Assembly (NCBI GenBank): GCA_964646615.1
Contig: CAZYEV010000034.1
Coordinates: 23,515-87,514, forward strand
DNA length: 64,000 bases
Reading direction: 5' to 3'
Source of the DNA: M3007 sp964646615
GTDB lineage: Bacteria; Bacteroidota; Bacteroidia; Chitinophagales; Saprospiraceae
Below, in pieces: positions 41,925-51,984 of this stretch; within the stretch, counting starts at the first letter, position 1; the number at the start of each line of letters is the position of its first letter. The notes beneath the pieces were generated by a model. It did not search any database. It was not told the DNA's origin and saw only the letters and a list, made by a program, of their open reading frames with translations. The translations under genes and the position numbers were made by a program.

Positions 41925-44900
41925 ATGCACCACCATACCACACTTAAACAGTCGCATTTCGCACTTAGTCCGTTTCTTATGTGGCATCCATACAGCTTGC
42001 GCGCCTGGGCCTTTTCGGCCTTCCGCACCAAATCCCAAAGGGGATTTACCCTTCTGACAGCTGGCCTTCTGGCGCTGTTTTTTGCCCTCCCTATGCAGTC
42101 CTCCCATGCTCAGACGTGCGTCTTCAACAGTTTTATCCGCGCGTCGGACAACCCTTTTGGCTCCTGCCCGGCCGGGACGGACACTATTATCATACGGGAC
42201 TCCTTTCTGGTGAACGTCAACTACGAGCCGATTATCGGATTTGTCCCCTTTGATGGCTTGCTCTTGGTAGATGGTGGTACTATTCAATGGACGGCAAACG
42301 CCTTTCTAAAGTTAGGAGATGCGGCCAAAGTAGTGCTCATCAACGGCGGCAAGTTTCGCCCATTATCTAGTAATGCGCCAGACTGCAACTCGTTTCGAGC
42401 ACTATATTTTGACACGAAAAAGGTCGTGGACTGCAATGGCTCTACAGCTCCACATGCCTTCTCGGATGTTAATAACACTGGTTGCGTGACACGAGATGGC
42501 ATTTGTTGTAACGCCTACATTGTTGCTGCTGAAAACTCGGGGATTCCCAACGACGGTACCATTTGCCAGCCGGGCGACACGGTGCGCTTGAGCGTCATCA
42601 CCAGCGGAGACCTTACATACAGCATTCTTTGGTCGCCAGATATCGGCCCGGGTAAAGGGCCGCACGTCGTTACGCCCCAGCAGACAACCAGCTACCGCGT
42701 AAGCATGTCGGCCATTTTCAAACCTTACGACGGCACCGACTCCTATGTGGTTGCCTGCAATGGGATCTCTACCGTAAGGGTTAATCCGCCTATCAATGCC
42801 ACAGCTACGGCCACACCCGTTCCCTGCCTCAATGTACCCGTGGGAGCGCTCAACCTGACCGCATCGGGCGGTACGGCGCCTTACACTTATTTGTGGTCGA
42901 ATGGTGCTACGACGAAGAACCTGACCAATGTGCCCGGCGGCAGCTACACGGTTACCATTACCGATAGCAGAGGCTGCCAGGGTGTACGCACCTTCACCGT
43001 GCCGGTAGAGGACAACGTGCCGCCTACGCTCAGCTGCCCGCCCAATGCCGTGGGTGTGGCCAATCCGGGCGTGTGCACGACGCTGATACCCAACATTGAC
43101 GCTACTTTCAGCGACAACTGCCCGACCGTGGGCGTTACCTACACGCTTGCGGGCGCCACAACAGGCAGCGGTAATGGGCAGCTGTCGAATGCTGTTCCCT
43201 TCTCCAGCGGCATCACGACGGTTACGTATCGGGTGGACGACGGCTCGAACGCTGTTACGTGCACGTTCACCGTGCGCGTGAACGATACGCAACCGCCCAC
43301 CGCCAACAACCTGCCGCCGCTGACGGGCATTACCTGCCTTTCGGCGGTGCCTGCGCCCAATCCGGCTGCGGTGTCTGCTTCCGACAACTGTGCCGTTACT
43401 TCCATCGTTCACGTCAGCGATGCCATTCAGGCGGGCAGCGGATGCCCGGGAGATACCCTGCGATTGCTGCGTACCTATCGAGCCTTTGATGCCGCCGGCA
43501 ATAGCGCCACGGCTACGCAGCTCATACGGGTCGTAGATAATCTACCCCCCACCTTTACGTTCGTGCCGGCCAACGTTGCCGTCAGCTGCAACGCCATCCC
43601 GACTGTGGGGGCTCCAACCGCTACTGACAATTGCAGCGCCAGCGTCAGTATCGCCTACAATGGCGAAACACGCACGGACGGCGCCTGCCCCGACAGCTAC
43701 ACCTTGCGCCGCCGCTGGACAGCTACCGACGGCTGCGGCAACACGGCTACTGCCGAGCAAATCATCACCGTGCAGGACAACACGCCGCCGACCTTCACCT
43801 TCGTGCCACCAGCCGTAACTGTCAGCTGCAGCGCTATTCCGGCCGTAGGGGCGCCTACAGCATCGGACAATTGCGATATCAGCGTCAGCATCGTCTATAA
43901 CGGCGAAACGCGCACCAACGGCGCCTGCCCCGATAGCTATACCCTGCGCCGCCGCTGGACGGCCACCGACAACTGCGGCAACACGGCTACCGCCGAGCAA
44001 GTGATTGTGGTGCAAGACTTTACGCCGCCGGCATTTATCTCGGTACCGGCCAATGCCACCGTATCGTGTGACGCCGTGCCGTTGGTGGGCAACCCTGCAG
44101 CGACCGACAACTGCGACAACATCGTCAGCATCGTCTATGACGGCGAGGTGCGCACCGACGGTGCCTGCCCGAACTTTTACACGCTGACGCGCCGCTGGAC
44201 GGCCACCGACAACTGCGGCAACACGGCTACAGCTACGCAGGTGCTGACCGTGCGCGATAACACTCCGCCTGCGTTCACCAACTTTCCAGCCGACGCCACG
44301 GTCAGCTGCGATGCCGTGCCGCCTGTGGCCACGCCCGCTGCTGCAGACAATTGCGCCGCTTCGGCTACGGTAACCTATTTGGGTGAAACGCGCAACAACG
44401 GCATTTGCCCCAACAATTATGTGCTGCTGCGCCGTTGGCAGGCTGCCGACGCCTGTGGTAACACGACCATTTCCACCCAAACCATTACGGTGCGCGACAC
44501 GGAAGCGCCGGTATTCACCTTTGTGCCGGCCCATACGACCGTGAGCTGCGACGCCATTCCGCCCGTGGGCAACCCCGTGGCTGCCGATAACTGCACCGCG
44601 GCTGCCGCTATCAATTACGACGGTCAGACGCGCACCGATGGCGCCTGCCCCGACACCTACTTCCTCACTCGCCGCTGGACGGCCGCCGACCAGTGCGGCA
44701 ACACACGCACTGCCGAGCAGGTCATCACCGTACGCGACCAGACGCCGCCGATATTCACGCAGGTACCGGCTAATGTAACGGTTAGCTGCAGCGCCATCCC
44801 GCCCGTCGGCACGGCCTCGGCTACCGACAACTGCGACGCCAGCGTAACGGTCAGCTACGACGGTCAGACGCGCTTAGACGGCGCCTGTGCCGACAACTAT

Positions 44901-47900
44901 ACGCTCGTGCGCCGCTGGATAGCCGTGGATAACTGCGGCAATACTACCAGCGCGCAGCAAATCATCACCGTGCAAGACCTGACGCCGCCGGTCTTCACGT
45001 TTGTACCCCCGAACGCCACCGTAAACTGCGAGGCCATCCCAAGCTTAGGCTCGCCTTTAGCTACCGACAATTGCGATAACAGCGTAACCATCACCTTCGC
45101 CGGCGTTACGCAAACCAGCGGCAGCTGCGCCAGTGGCGGCACGGTTACGCGCCGCTGGATAGCCGCCGACAACTGCGGCAACACGGCCGTGGCCGAGCAA
45201 ATGCTGACAGTGCAGGACACCACGCGCCCGGTATTTGTCTTTGTACCGGCTAATACAACGGTCAGCTGCGACAACATCCCGGCTCCGGGTCTGCCACAGG
45301 CCACCGACAACTGCGCCAACGACGTAGAAATCAACTACAACGGCGAGACGCGCACCAACGGTCCTTGCGACGACACGTACACGCTGCGCCGCCGTTGGAC
45401 AGCCACCGACCTGTGCGGCAATACGCGCACTGCCGAGCAGGTCATCACCGTACGCGACCTGACGCCGCCAGCCTTCACCTTCGTGCCGGCTGACGCCACG
45501 GTGTCGTGCGATGCCGTGCCCGCCCCCGGCCAGCCCAGCGCCTCGGACAACTGCGACGCCAGTGTCAACATCGCCTATTTGGGCGAAACACGCACCAACG
45601 GCACCTGCCCCGACGAGTACGTGCTGGTAAGGCGTTGGACAGCCACCGACAACTGCGGAAACTCAACTTCGGCCTCGCAGCGCATTACCGTACGCGACCA
45701 GACGAAGCCGGTCTTCACCTCCTTCCCCAACGACATCACGGTCAGCTGTGAAAGCATACCCATGCCAGGCACGCCTTTAGCCACCGACAACTGCGCTACG
45801 GACGTGCTGGTCTCTTACAACGGCGAGACGCGCCTGAATGGCCCATGCCCGCATACTTACACACTCAAGCGCCAGTGGACGGCGGTGGACAAATGCTCGA
45901 ACACCGCCTCCGCTGTGCAAACCATTACCGTGCAAGACCTCACGCCGCCGGCCTTCACCTTTGTGCCGGCGAACGCCACGGTGCATTGCGACAGCGTACC
46001 CACCCCCGGCACGCCAACAGCTTCGGACAACTGCACCAACCAGGTAACCATCACCTACAATGGGGAAACACGCCTGAACGGCCCTTGCGCCAACACGTAT
46101 GAGTTGGTGCGCCGATGGACGGCCACCGACGCCTGTGGCAACGCCCAAACGGCTGAGCAGCGCCTGACCGTGCAGGACGTCAAACGCCCGGTCTTCACCT
46201 TCTCGCCGCCTAACGTAACGGTATCGTGCGAAAACGTGCCACCCGTAGCCACGCCCGTGGCTCAGGACAACTGCGACGCCACCGTGAACATTTTCTACGA
46301 AGGCGAAACGCGCGCCGACGGCTCCTGCCCCGATACCTACACGCTGACGCGCCGATGGACCGCTGCCGACCAGTGCGGTAATACGCGCTCGGTCGAGCAA
46401 ATCATCACGGTGCGTGACGTTACGCCACCGACCTTCACCGCCGTGCCAGCTAACGCGACCGTCAGCTGCGAAAACGTGCCCGCCGTCGGAACGCCCACAG
46501 CCTCTGACAATTGCGACACGGATGTGAACATCGCCTATTTGGGCGAAACGCGCACCGACGGGCCCTGCCCCGACACTTACACGCTGACACGCCGCTGGAC
46601 GGCCACCGACAATTGCGGCAATTCCACCGCAACTCAGCAGGTCATTACAGTGCGCGATATCACGGCACCGACGTTCACCTTCGCGCCTGCGGACGTAACG
46701 GTATCCTGCGAGAACGTGCCGACACTGGCCGCACCCACGGCCACCGACAACTGCGACGCTGACGTGAGCATCGCCTATTTGGGCGAAACGCGCACCAACG
46801 GCCCCTGCCCCGACACTTACACACTGACGCGCCGCTGGACAGCCACGGATAACTGCGGCAATTCCACCGCAACGCAGCAGGTCATCACGGTGCGCGACCT
46901 GACAGCTCCGGCATTCACGTTCGTGCCTGCCGACGTTACGGTCAGCTGCGAGAATGTTCCGGCTATCGGCACCCCGACGGCTACCGATAATTGCACGGCA
47001 AACGTAACCATTAGCTTCGGTGGCGAAACCCGCCTCAATGGCTCCTGCCCGGATACGTACACGCTCCAGCGCCGTTGGACAGCTGCCGACGCCTGCGGCA
47101 ACACGACGACGGCACTTCAGGTCATTGCAGTACGCGATGTAACACCGCCGGTGTTCACCTTTGTACCGCCTGACGCTACGGTCAATTGCGACGCCATTCC
47201 GAACATCGCCGACCCTATCGTTTCGGACAACTGCGACGCCAGCGTCAGTGTGAGCCTGACCACTGACCTGCAAATCGGCACTGATTGTGCCAGCGGGGGC
47301 GTCATCATCCGCCGCTGGACGGCCGTAGATAACTGCGCCAACAGCGCCATTGCAGAACAGCGCCTGACGGTGCAAGACACCACGAAACCGGTCTTTACCT
47401 TCATTCCGGCAGATGCAACGGTCAGCTGCGCTGCTGTGCCTGCTGTAGGCGCTCCGACCGCTACCGACAACTGTGCCGCTAACGTAGCCATTACCTATGA
47501 CGGCGAAACACGCACCGACGGCCCCTGCCCGGATACTTACACGCTGACGCGACGCTGGACGGCCAAAGACGTGTGCGGCAACGCCCAGACGGCTCAGCAA
47601 ATCATCACAGTGCGCGATACCGAGCCGCCTGCATTCACTTTTGTGCCGGCCGACATGACGGTGAGCTGCGAAGCCGTGCCCACCGTAGGCACACCGACCG
47701 CGACGGACAATTGCGACGCCAGCGTAACCATCACCTACGACGGCGAAACGCGCACCGATGGCACTTGCCCCGACAGCTACACCCTGACGCGACGCTGGAT
47801 GGCAGCAGATAACTGCGGCAACACGAAGACAGCCATCCAAAAAATCGTCGTGCGCGACCTCATTCCGCCCGCATTCACCTTTGTGCCGGCCAGCGTTACG

Positions 47901-50888
47901 GTCAGTTGCGAAAGTGTGCCGGCCATCGTCAGCCCGGAAGCCACCGACAACTGCGACACCGACGTAAGCATTGCTCTCCTCGGTGAAGACCGCGGCAATG
48001 GTCCCTGCCCAAACACCTACACGCTGACGCGCCGCTGGTTGGCCACGGACAACTGCGGCAATACGGCCACAGCCCAGCAGGTCGTGTTTGTGGAAGACAA
48101 AACGCCGCCGACGTTCACCTTTGTGCCGGCCAATGCTACGGTAGAATGCAACGCTGTGCCCGCCGTAGCCACGCCCATTGCCACCGATAACTGCTCGTTT
48201 GCACCCACCCTCAACTATTTGGGTGAGACGCGCGTAGATGGCAATTGCCCTGACACATACACGCTGATCCGCCGCTGGCAGGCTACTGATGAGTGCGGCA
48301 ACACCAAGACTGCCCAGCAACTCATCTTCGTTCGCGATGTTACGCCACCGGTATTTACCAGCACACCCCCCGATGCCACGGTAAGCTGCGATGCTGTACC
48401 GGCGCCCGCCCAACCACAAGCCACCGACAACTGCGACGCCAGCGTACAAATCACGTACGAAGGCGAAACGGTAGTGAGCACTTCGGCCAGCGGCACCTAC
48501 CTGCTGCGCCGCCAGTGGACAGCTACGGACAACTGCGGCAATACTGCCAAAATCACGCAAAATATTTCCGTCAAAGACATAGCACCGCCCAGCATCACCT
48601 GCCCGCCCGACGTGCAGGTGCCGGCCAACGGCGCCACCTGCGCACAAGTGGTAACATTCAGTGCGCCAACGGTTTCGGACAACTGTGACGCCAGCCCCAA
48701 GGTAACGGGCAGCGTAACCAACGGCGCCACGTTCCCTATCGGTACGGTCATTGCTACCTTCCAGGCGGTGGACGACAGCGGTAACAGCGCCACGTGCACG
48801 TTCCGCATCACTGTGGCCGATACTACTGCGCCTCAGCTCATCAATTGCCCGCCGAACTTTACGGTAACCACGCCTGCCGGCGCCTGCGACATGAAGGTTA
48901 TCTGGGACGACCCGCAAGTGGTGGACGCCTGCGACCCGTATCCCATTCTGCCAAAGCCCAATATTCTGCCGGGCAGTGTGTTGCCTACCGGACATACGAC
49001 CATCGTTTACACCGCCCAGGACACCACCGGCAATGTGATGACATGCAGCTTCGTCATCACCGTTCAGGAAAACATCCCACCGGTGTTGGTGGATTGCCCG
49101 AAGGACATCGTGCTGTACACCAACAATTGCACGGCTATAGCGAACTGGACCGCCCCGCAAGTATCGGACAACTGCAGCCCGGTAACGCTGACCTCGAGCC
49201 ACAACCCGGGCTCGCTATTCCCGGAAACGACGACGACCGTAACCTACACGGCCAGCGATATTTGGGGCAATACGGCTGCTTGCAGCTTCTCTGTAACGGT
49301 CATTGACACCGTAGCGCCCACTTTCAGCGGCTGCCCGAAGGACACGGTGGTCAACTCCAACGGCGCGTGCTCGGCACCCGTAACCTGGGCGATGCCCACC
49401 GCAACGGACAACTGTGCACCCGCGCCGACGATAACGGCCTCTTCGATGCCGGGCGACACCTACCCGGTCGGCCACACCTTGGTGAAGGTGGTGGTGGAAG
49501 ACCCCAGCGGCAACAAGGACATGTGTTCGTTCAAAATTACCGTCATCGGCCCGCCGCTGAGCTTTGTGGATGCTCCGGCCAATCAGTCCTTCGTCGGCTG
49601 CTCCGCCGTGGCGGTATGGTCGCCGCCTGCGACGGTGGGCGTATGCGCTCCGGCTACGGTAACCTCTACCCACCAGCCAGGCGATACCTTCCCGGTGGGC
49701 ACAACGATAGTAACCTACACCGTAACAGACACGCTGGGCTATTCGGCCTCGGTAAGCTTCACCATAACGGTTACGGAAAGCATTCCGCCGGTGTTCAGCT
49801 GCCTCACTTCGCCCGTATTGGCCGACGTCAGCGGTGCCGTCAAGAGCGACCCGTCTAAGTTCCTGACTTCGGCGCAGGCCACGGCCTCCTGCGATGGCGC
49901 CGTGCTGACTTTCGGCCTGCCTAATGCTACGGATAATTGCGGCGCCCCATCGGTCGAGCAAACGAGCGGCCTTAAAAGCGGTGAGTTCTTCCCGATAGGC
50001 ACGCATGTGCTGGCTTTCCGTGCCTCTGATGCCGCTGGCAACACTGACCTGTGCTCGGTAACGGTGGTGGTAGCGCCTTTGCAGCCGCTGGCGCCTCAGG
50101 TCAGCGATAAAATCGGCTGCGCCGGCGACGATATCGTCATCAGCACGCCGGTTATCCCGGGCGCCACCTATATCTGGACGGGACCGAAGCCGCCGTATCC
50201 GAACTCGAACAATCTGCTCATCGAAAACCTGAGCCCGGCGCTCACGGGCATCTACACCGTGCAGGCCATCGTGAACGGCTGCTACACGCCCACAGACACG
50301 GCACTGGTACGCATCGGTAAATTGCCCAAAGCCGTAGATGACTTAGACTTTGAGGTAGAGACCGGTGGCCTGCTCGAAGGCTTCAGCGTGCTGACCAACG
50401 ACACGTACGAGGACGACGATTTCACCGTAACCGTCGTCGGCCCGTTGGCCGGCCTGACCGAGCTGGGCAACGGCCTGTTTACCTACCAGGCTGGCCCTAA
50501 CAACGGGCGCGTGAATTTCATCTACCGCCTCTGCTCGGCAGCCTGCCCCGACCTTTGCAGCGACGCCGTGGTAACCATCACCGTACGCGAAAGCTTCTGC
50601 ACGTACATTCCGAACGTCATCACGCCCAACGACGACGGCATCAACGACTACTTAGAGATACCGTGCCTGAACACCGACCTGTACCCGAACAACCGCCTCA
50701 TCATCTACAACCAGTGGGGCGACAAGGTCTATGAGGCTTCGCCCTACGACAACGACCCAAGCAAAGCCTGGCGTGGCACCCTGAATGGCCGCCAGGGCCA
50801 GAACCTGCCCGACGGCACCTATTTCTATTACTTCCAGCCCGCACCCGACCGCAAGCCGATATCGGGCTACATTGAAATTTTCCGATAA
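41925..50888 (+). CDS. Giant T9SS type B adhesin with 21 uniform 80-residue repeats and HYR domains
   Basis: About 2,987 residues from the ATG at 41925; 41979 is a plausible later start nearer the signal peptide, which ends about SSHAQ. After an N-terminal beta-rich region comes a SprB-type repeat (SGGTAPYTYLWSNGATTKNL), an HYR-like domain and one divergent repeat, then 21 repeats of exactly 80 residues (about 540-2219) with four Cys each (VSC, DNC, a third around GxCPD, DxCGN; the last repeat lacks the third). Roughly six HYR-like domains, an Ig-like region, a cadherin-like VLTNDTYEDDD segment and a gliding-type C-terminal domain follow (IPNVITPNDDGINDYLEIPC, IYNQWGDKVYE, GTYFYYFQ). This predicts a type IX-secreted, cell-surface, disulfide-rich filament used for adhesion or gliding. 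The next gene is its PorP/SprF-like partner. Confidence 0.93.
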   Translation: MHHHTTLKQSHFALSPFLMWHPYSLRAWAFSAFRTKSQRGFTLLTAGLLALFFALPMQSSHAQTCVFNSFIRASDNPFGSCPAGTDTIIIRDSFLVNVNYEPIIGFVPFDGLLLVDGGTIQWTANAFLKLGDAAKVVLINGGKFRPLSSNAPDCNSFRALYFDTKKVVDCNGSTAPHAFSDVNNTGCVTRDGICCNAYIVAAENSGIPNDGTICQPGDTVRLSVITSGDLTYSILWSPDIGPGKGPHVVTPQQTTSYRVSMSAIFKPYDGTDSYVVACNGISTVRVNPPINATATATPVPCLNVPVGALNLTASGGTAPYTYLWSNGATTKNLTNVPGGSYTVTITDSRGCQGVRTFTVPVEDNVPPTLSCPPNAVGVANPGVCTTLIPNIDATFSDNCPTVGVTYTLAGATTGSGNGQLSNAVPFSSGITTVTYRVDDGSNAVTCTFTVRVNDTQPPTANNLPPLTGITCLSAVPAPNPAAVSASDNCAVTSIVHVSDAIQAGSGCPGDTLRLLRTYRAFDAAGNSATATQLIRVVDNLPPTFTFVPANVAVSCNAIPTVGAPTATDNCSASVSIAYNGETRTDGACPDSYTLRRRWTATDGCGNTATAEQIITVQDNTPPTFTFVPPAVTVSCSAIPAVGAPTASDNCDISVSIVYNGETRTNGACPDSYTLRRRWTATDNCGNTATAEQVIVVQDFTPPAFISVPANATVSCDAVPLVGNPAATDNCDNIVSIVYDGEVRTDGACPNFYTLTRRWTATDNCGNTATATQVLTVRDNTPPAFTNFPADATVSCDAVPPVATPAAADNCAASATVTYLGETRNNGICPNNYVLLRRWQAADACGNTTISTQTITVRDTEAPVFTFVPAHTTVSCDAIPPVGNPVAADNCTAAAAINYDGQTRTDGACPDTYFLTRRWTAADQCGNTRTAEQVITVRDQTPPIFTQVPANVTVSCSAIPPVGTASATDNCDASVTVSYDGQTRLDGACADNYTLVRRWIAVDNCGNTTSAQQIITVQDLTPPVFTFVPPNATVNCEAIPSLGSPLATDNCDNSVTITFAGVTQTSGSCASGGTVTRRWIAADNCGNTAVAEQMLTVQDTTRPVFVFVPANTTVSCDNIPAPGLPQATDNCANDVEINYNGETRTNGPCDDTYTLRRRWTATDLCGNTRTAEQVITVRDLTPPAFTFVPADATVSCDAVPAPGQPSASDNCDASVNIAYLGETRTNGTCPDEYVLVRRWTATDNCGNSTSASQRITVRDQTKPVFTSFPNDITVSCESIPMPGTPLATDNCATDVLVSYNGETRLNGPCPHTYTLKRQWTAVDKCSNTASAVQTITVQDLTPPAFTFVPANATVHCDSVPTPGTPTASDNCTNQVTITYNGETRLNGPCANTYELVRRWTATDACGNAQTAEQRLTVQDVKRPVFTFSPPNVTVSCENVPPVATPVAQDNCDATVNIFYEGETRADGSCPDTYTLTRRWTAADQCGNTRSVEQIITVRDVTPPTFTAVPANATVSCENVPAVGTPTASDNCDTDVNIAYLGETRTDGPCPDTYTLTRRWTATDNCGNSTATQQVITVRDITAPTFTFAPADVTVSCENVPTLAAPTATDNCDADVSIAYLGETRTNGPCPDTYTLTRRWTATDNCGNSTATQQVITVRDLTAPAFTFVPADVTVSCENVPAIGTPTATDNCTANVTISFGGETRLNGSCPDTYTLQRRWTAADACGNTTTALQVIAVRDVTPPVFTFVPPDATVNCDAIPNIADPIVSDNCDASVSVSLTTDLQIGTDCASGGVIIRRWTAVDNCANSAIAEQRLTVQDTTKPVFTFIPADATVSCAAVPAVGAPTATDNCAANVAITYDGETRTDGPCPDTYTLTRRWTAKDVCGNAQTAQQIITVRDTEPPAFTFVPADMTVSCEAVPTVGTPTATDNCDASVTITYDGETRTDGTCPDSYTLTRRWMAADNCGNTKTAIQKIVVRDLIPPAFTFVPASVTVSCESVPAIVSPEATDNCDTDVSIALLGEDRGNGPCPNTYTLTRRWLATDNCGNTATAQQVVFVEDKTPPTFTFVPANATVECNAVPAVATPIATDNCSFAPTLNYLGETRVDGNCPDTYTLIRRWQATDECGNTKTAQQLIFVRDVTPPVFTSTPPDATVSCDAVPAPAQPQATDNCDASVQITYEGETVVSTSASGTYLLRRQWTATDNCGNTAKITQNISVKDIAPPSITCPPDVQVPANGATCAQVVTFSAPTVSDNCDASPKVTGSVTNGATFPIGTVIATFQAVDDSGNSATCTFRITVADTTAPQLINCPPNFTVTTPAGACDMKVIWDDPQVVDACDPYPILPKPNILPGSVLPTGHTTIVYTAQDTTGNVMTCSFVITVQENIPPVLVDCPKDIVLYTNNCTAIANWTAPQVSDNCSPVTLTSSHNPGSLFPETTTTVTYTASDIWGNTAACSFSVTVIDTVAPTFSGCPKDTVVNSNGACSAPVTWAMPTATDNCAPAPTITASSMPGDTYPVGHTLVKVVVEDPSGNKDMCSFKITVIGPPLSFVDAPANQSFVGCSAVAVWSPPATVGVCAPATVTSTHQPGDTFPVGTTIVTYTVTDTLGYSASVSFTITVTESIPPVFSCLTSPVLADVSGAVKSDPSKFLTSAQATASCDGAVLTFGLPNATDNCGAPSVEQTSGLKSGEFFPIGTHVLAFRASDAAGNTDLCSVTVVVAPLQPLAPQVSDKIGCAGDDIVISTPVIPGATYIWTGPKPPYPNSNNLLIENLSPALTGIYTVQAIVNGCYTPTDTALVRIGKLPKAVDDLDFEVETGGLLEGFSVLTNDTYEDDDFTVTVVGPLAGLTELGNGLFTYQAGPNNGRVNFIYRLCSAACPDLCSDAVVTITVRESFCTYIPNVITPNDDGINDYLEIPCLNTDLYPNNRLIIYNQWGDKVYEASPYDNDPSKAWRGTLNGRQGQNLPDGTYFYYFQPAPDRKPISGYIEIFR
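43542..48581 (+). repeat. In-frame array of 21 x 240-bp repeats
   Basis: Every unit begins at 43542 + 240n (n = 0-20) and encodes xPPxFTFVPAxxTVSC...ATDNC...GETRTDGxCPDxYTLxRRWTATDxCGN...QxITVxD. The phase holds exactly from 43542 to 48581 (5,040 bp). Units differ at many sites; units 13 and 14 (46422, 46662) are close to identical through much of their length. Confidence 0.93.
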
Positions 50889-50903
50889 AAAAACGCCTGA
50901 AAG

Positions 50904-50932
50904 GGGCGCCGCCGGGCACAGGCGACGCCCCA
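50904..50932 (+). terminator. GC-rich hairpin between adhesin and porP-like genes
   Basis: GGGGCG/CGCCCC is extended internally by CGCC/GGCG, 15 bp after the adhesin stop. It is followed by ACCCTTTCTCC, a weak U-tract, so partial termination with readthrough into the partner gene is plausible. Confidence 0.45.
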
Positions 50933-50982
50933 CCCTTTCTCCCCCTTTTCCCAACCTTCACCGCTTTAGAACAACTCAAACC

Positions 50983-51927
50983 ATGCGCTTATATTTTCTC
51001 TTCATAGCTGCCCTCCTGTGCTTTCATCAAGCGGCCTTTGGCCAGCAAGAGCACCGCTACACTCAGTTCATGTACAATAAGTTGGCATACAACCCGGCCT
51101 ACGCAGGCATACGCGGGTTGCTGACGGGTACGGCCATTTACCGCAATCAGTGGTTCAAGATGGAAGGGGCGCCGCGTGCGGCTCAGGTCAGCGTGCACGC
51201 ACCCGTGTTCACCCAGCGCGTGGGGGTGGGCGCCGTACTGTCGCACCACCAGATTGGCCTGCACCGCGATGTGCAGCTGACGGCAGCGTACTCGTACAAC
51301 ATCATCAACGGCGACGAATTTTCGATGCGCATCGGTGTATCGGGCAACCTGCGCGTGCTGAGCATTGACTTTGCCAAAGCCACGCCACTCATCCAGTACG
51401 ACCCTTCGCTCGACGATAAGCGCATCAACGAGGCCCTGGCCAACTTCGGCGCGGGCATCTATGGCACCTTTCAGGAAAAACTGTACTTCGGCTTCTCCGT
51501 ACCCCGCATCGTACGCAACAACATCGGCCTGAACACGGAACCGGGCATGCGCACAGCACGCGAAGAGCCGCACTTTTACGGCACCACGGGCGGCATCATT
51601 CCGCTGGGCGACGACTTCAACCTGATGCCGGCAGCATTGGTGCGGTATGTGCAGAATGCACCCATTGACGTGGACCTGTCGCTGAGCCTCGAGTTTCGCC
51701 GCGTAGCGTCGCTGGGCTTTGGCTATCGGGCCGGCGGCGACGGGCTGGGCGAGTCGCTTAACCTTCTGACCTACTGGCAAATAGACCCGCGCATCGGCAT
51801 TGGCGCCGCCTACGATATGACCCTCACCAACCTGCGCTCGTTTGTGGGCGGCTCGTTCGAGCTGATGATGTACGCCGACTTGGTGAAGCGCAAGAAAGGG
51901 ATGTCGAACCCGCGGTTTTTTATGTAA
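50983..51927 (+). CDS. PorP/SprF-family partner of the giant adhesin
   Basis: A 314-residue outer-membrane protein with signal peptide (cleaved about AAFGQ-QE) and the family motif YTQFMYNKLAYNPAYAGIRG followed by YRNQWFKMEGAPRAAQVSVH. It lies 94 bp downstream of a gene whose product ends in a type B T9SS domain, the sprB-sprF arrangement. The likely role is outer-membrane export or anchoring of that adhesin. The frame is open to 50785 within the end of the adhesin gene; the ATG at 50983 starts the signal peptide. Confidence 0.93.
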   Translation: MRLYFLFIAALLCFHQAAFGQQEHRYTQFMYNKLAYNPAYAGIRGLLTGTAIYRNQWFKMEGAPRAAQVSVHAPVFTQRVGVGAVLSHHQIGLHRDVQLTAAYSYNIINGDEFSMRIGVSGNLRVLSIDFAKATPLIQYDPSLDDKRINEALANFGAGIYGTFQEKLYFGFSVPRIVRNNIGLNTEPGMRTAREEPHFYGTTGGIIPLGDDFNLMPAALVRYVQNAPIDVDLSLSLEFRRVASLGFGYRAGGDGLGESLNLLTYWQIDPRIGIGAAYDMTLTNLRSFVGGSFELMMYADLVKRKKGMSNPRFFM

Positions 51928-51984
51928 TCGCCATTCGACTTATTACCTTTTCTCCTTGCAGTAGTTTGTGCGAGGAGGCGACGC

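Noticed and set aside
42402..44534. Further long minus-strand frames over the adhesin (42402-43412, 43542-44534)
   Set aside because: Same cause: antisense shadows of a strongly biased coding sequence, with no start context or recognisable product.
43542..48581. CRISPR array or other noncoding tandem repeat
   Set aside because: Repeats are 240 bp, in frame, and encode conserved protein modules; there are no spacers.
45777..49202. 1,141-codon open frame antisense to the adhesin repeats
   Set aside because: It mirrors the 240-bp periodicity of the plus-strand array; a stop-free antisense frame in one repeat is copied into all. Its translation is Arg/Gly/Val-rich low-complexity sequence with no domain.
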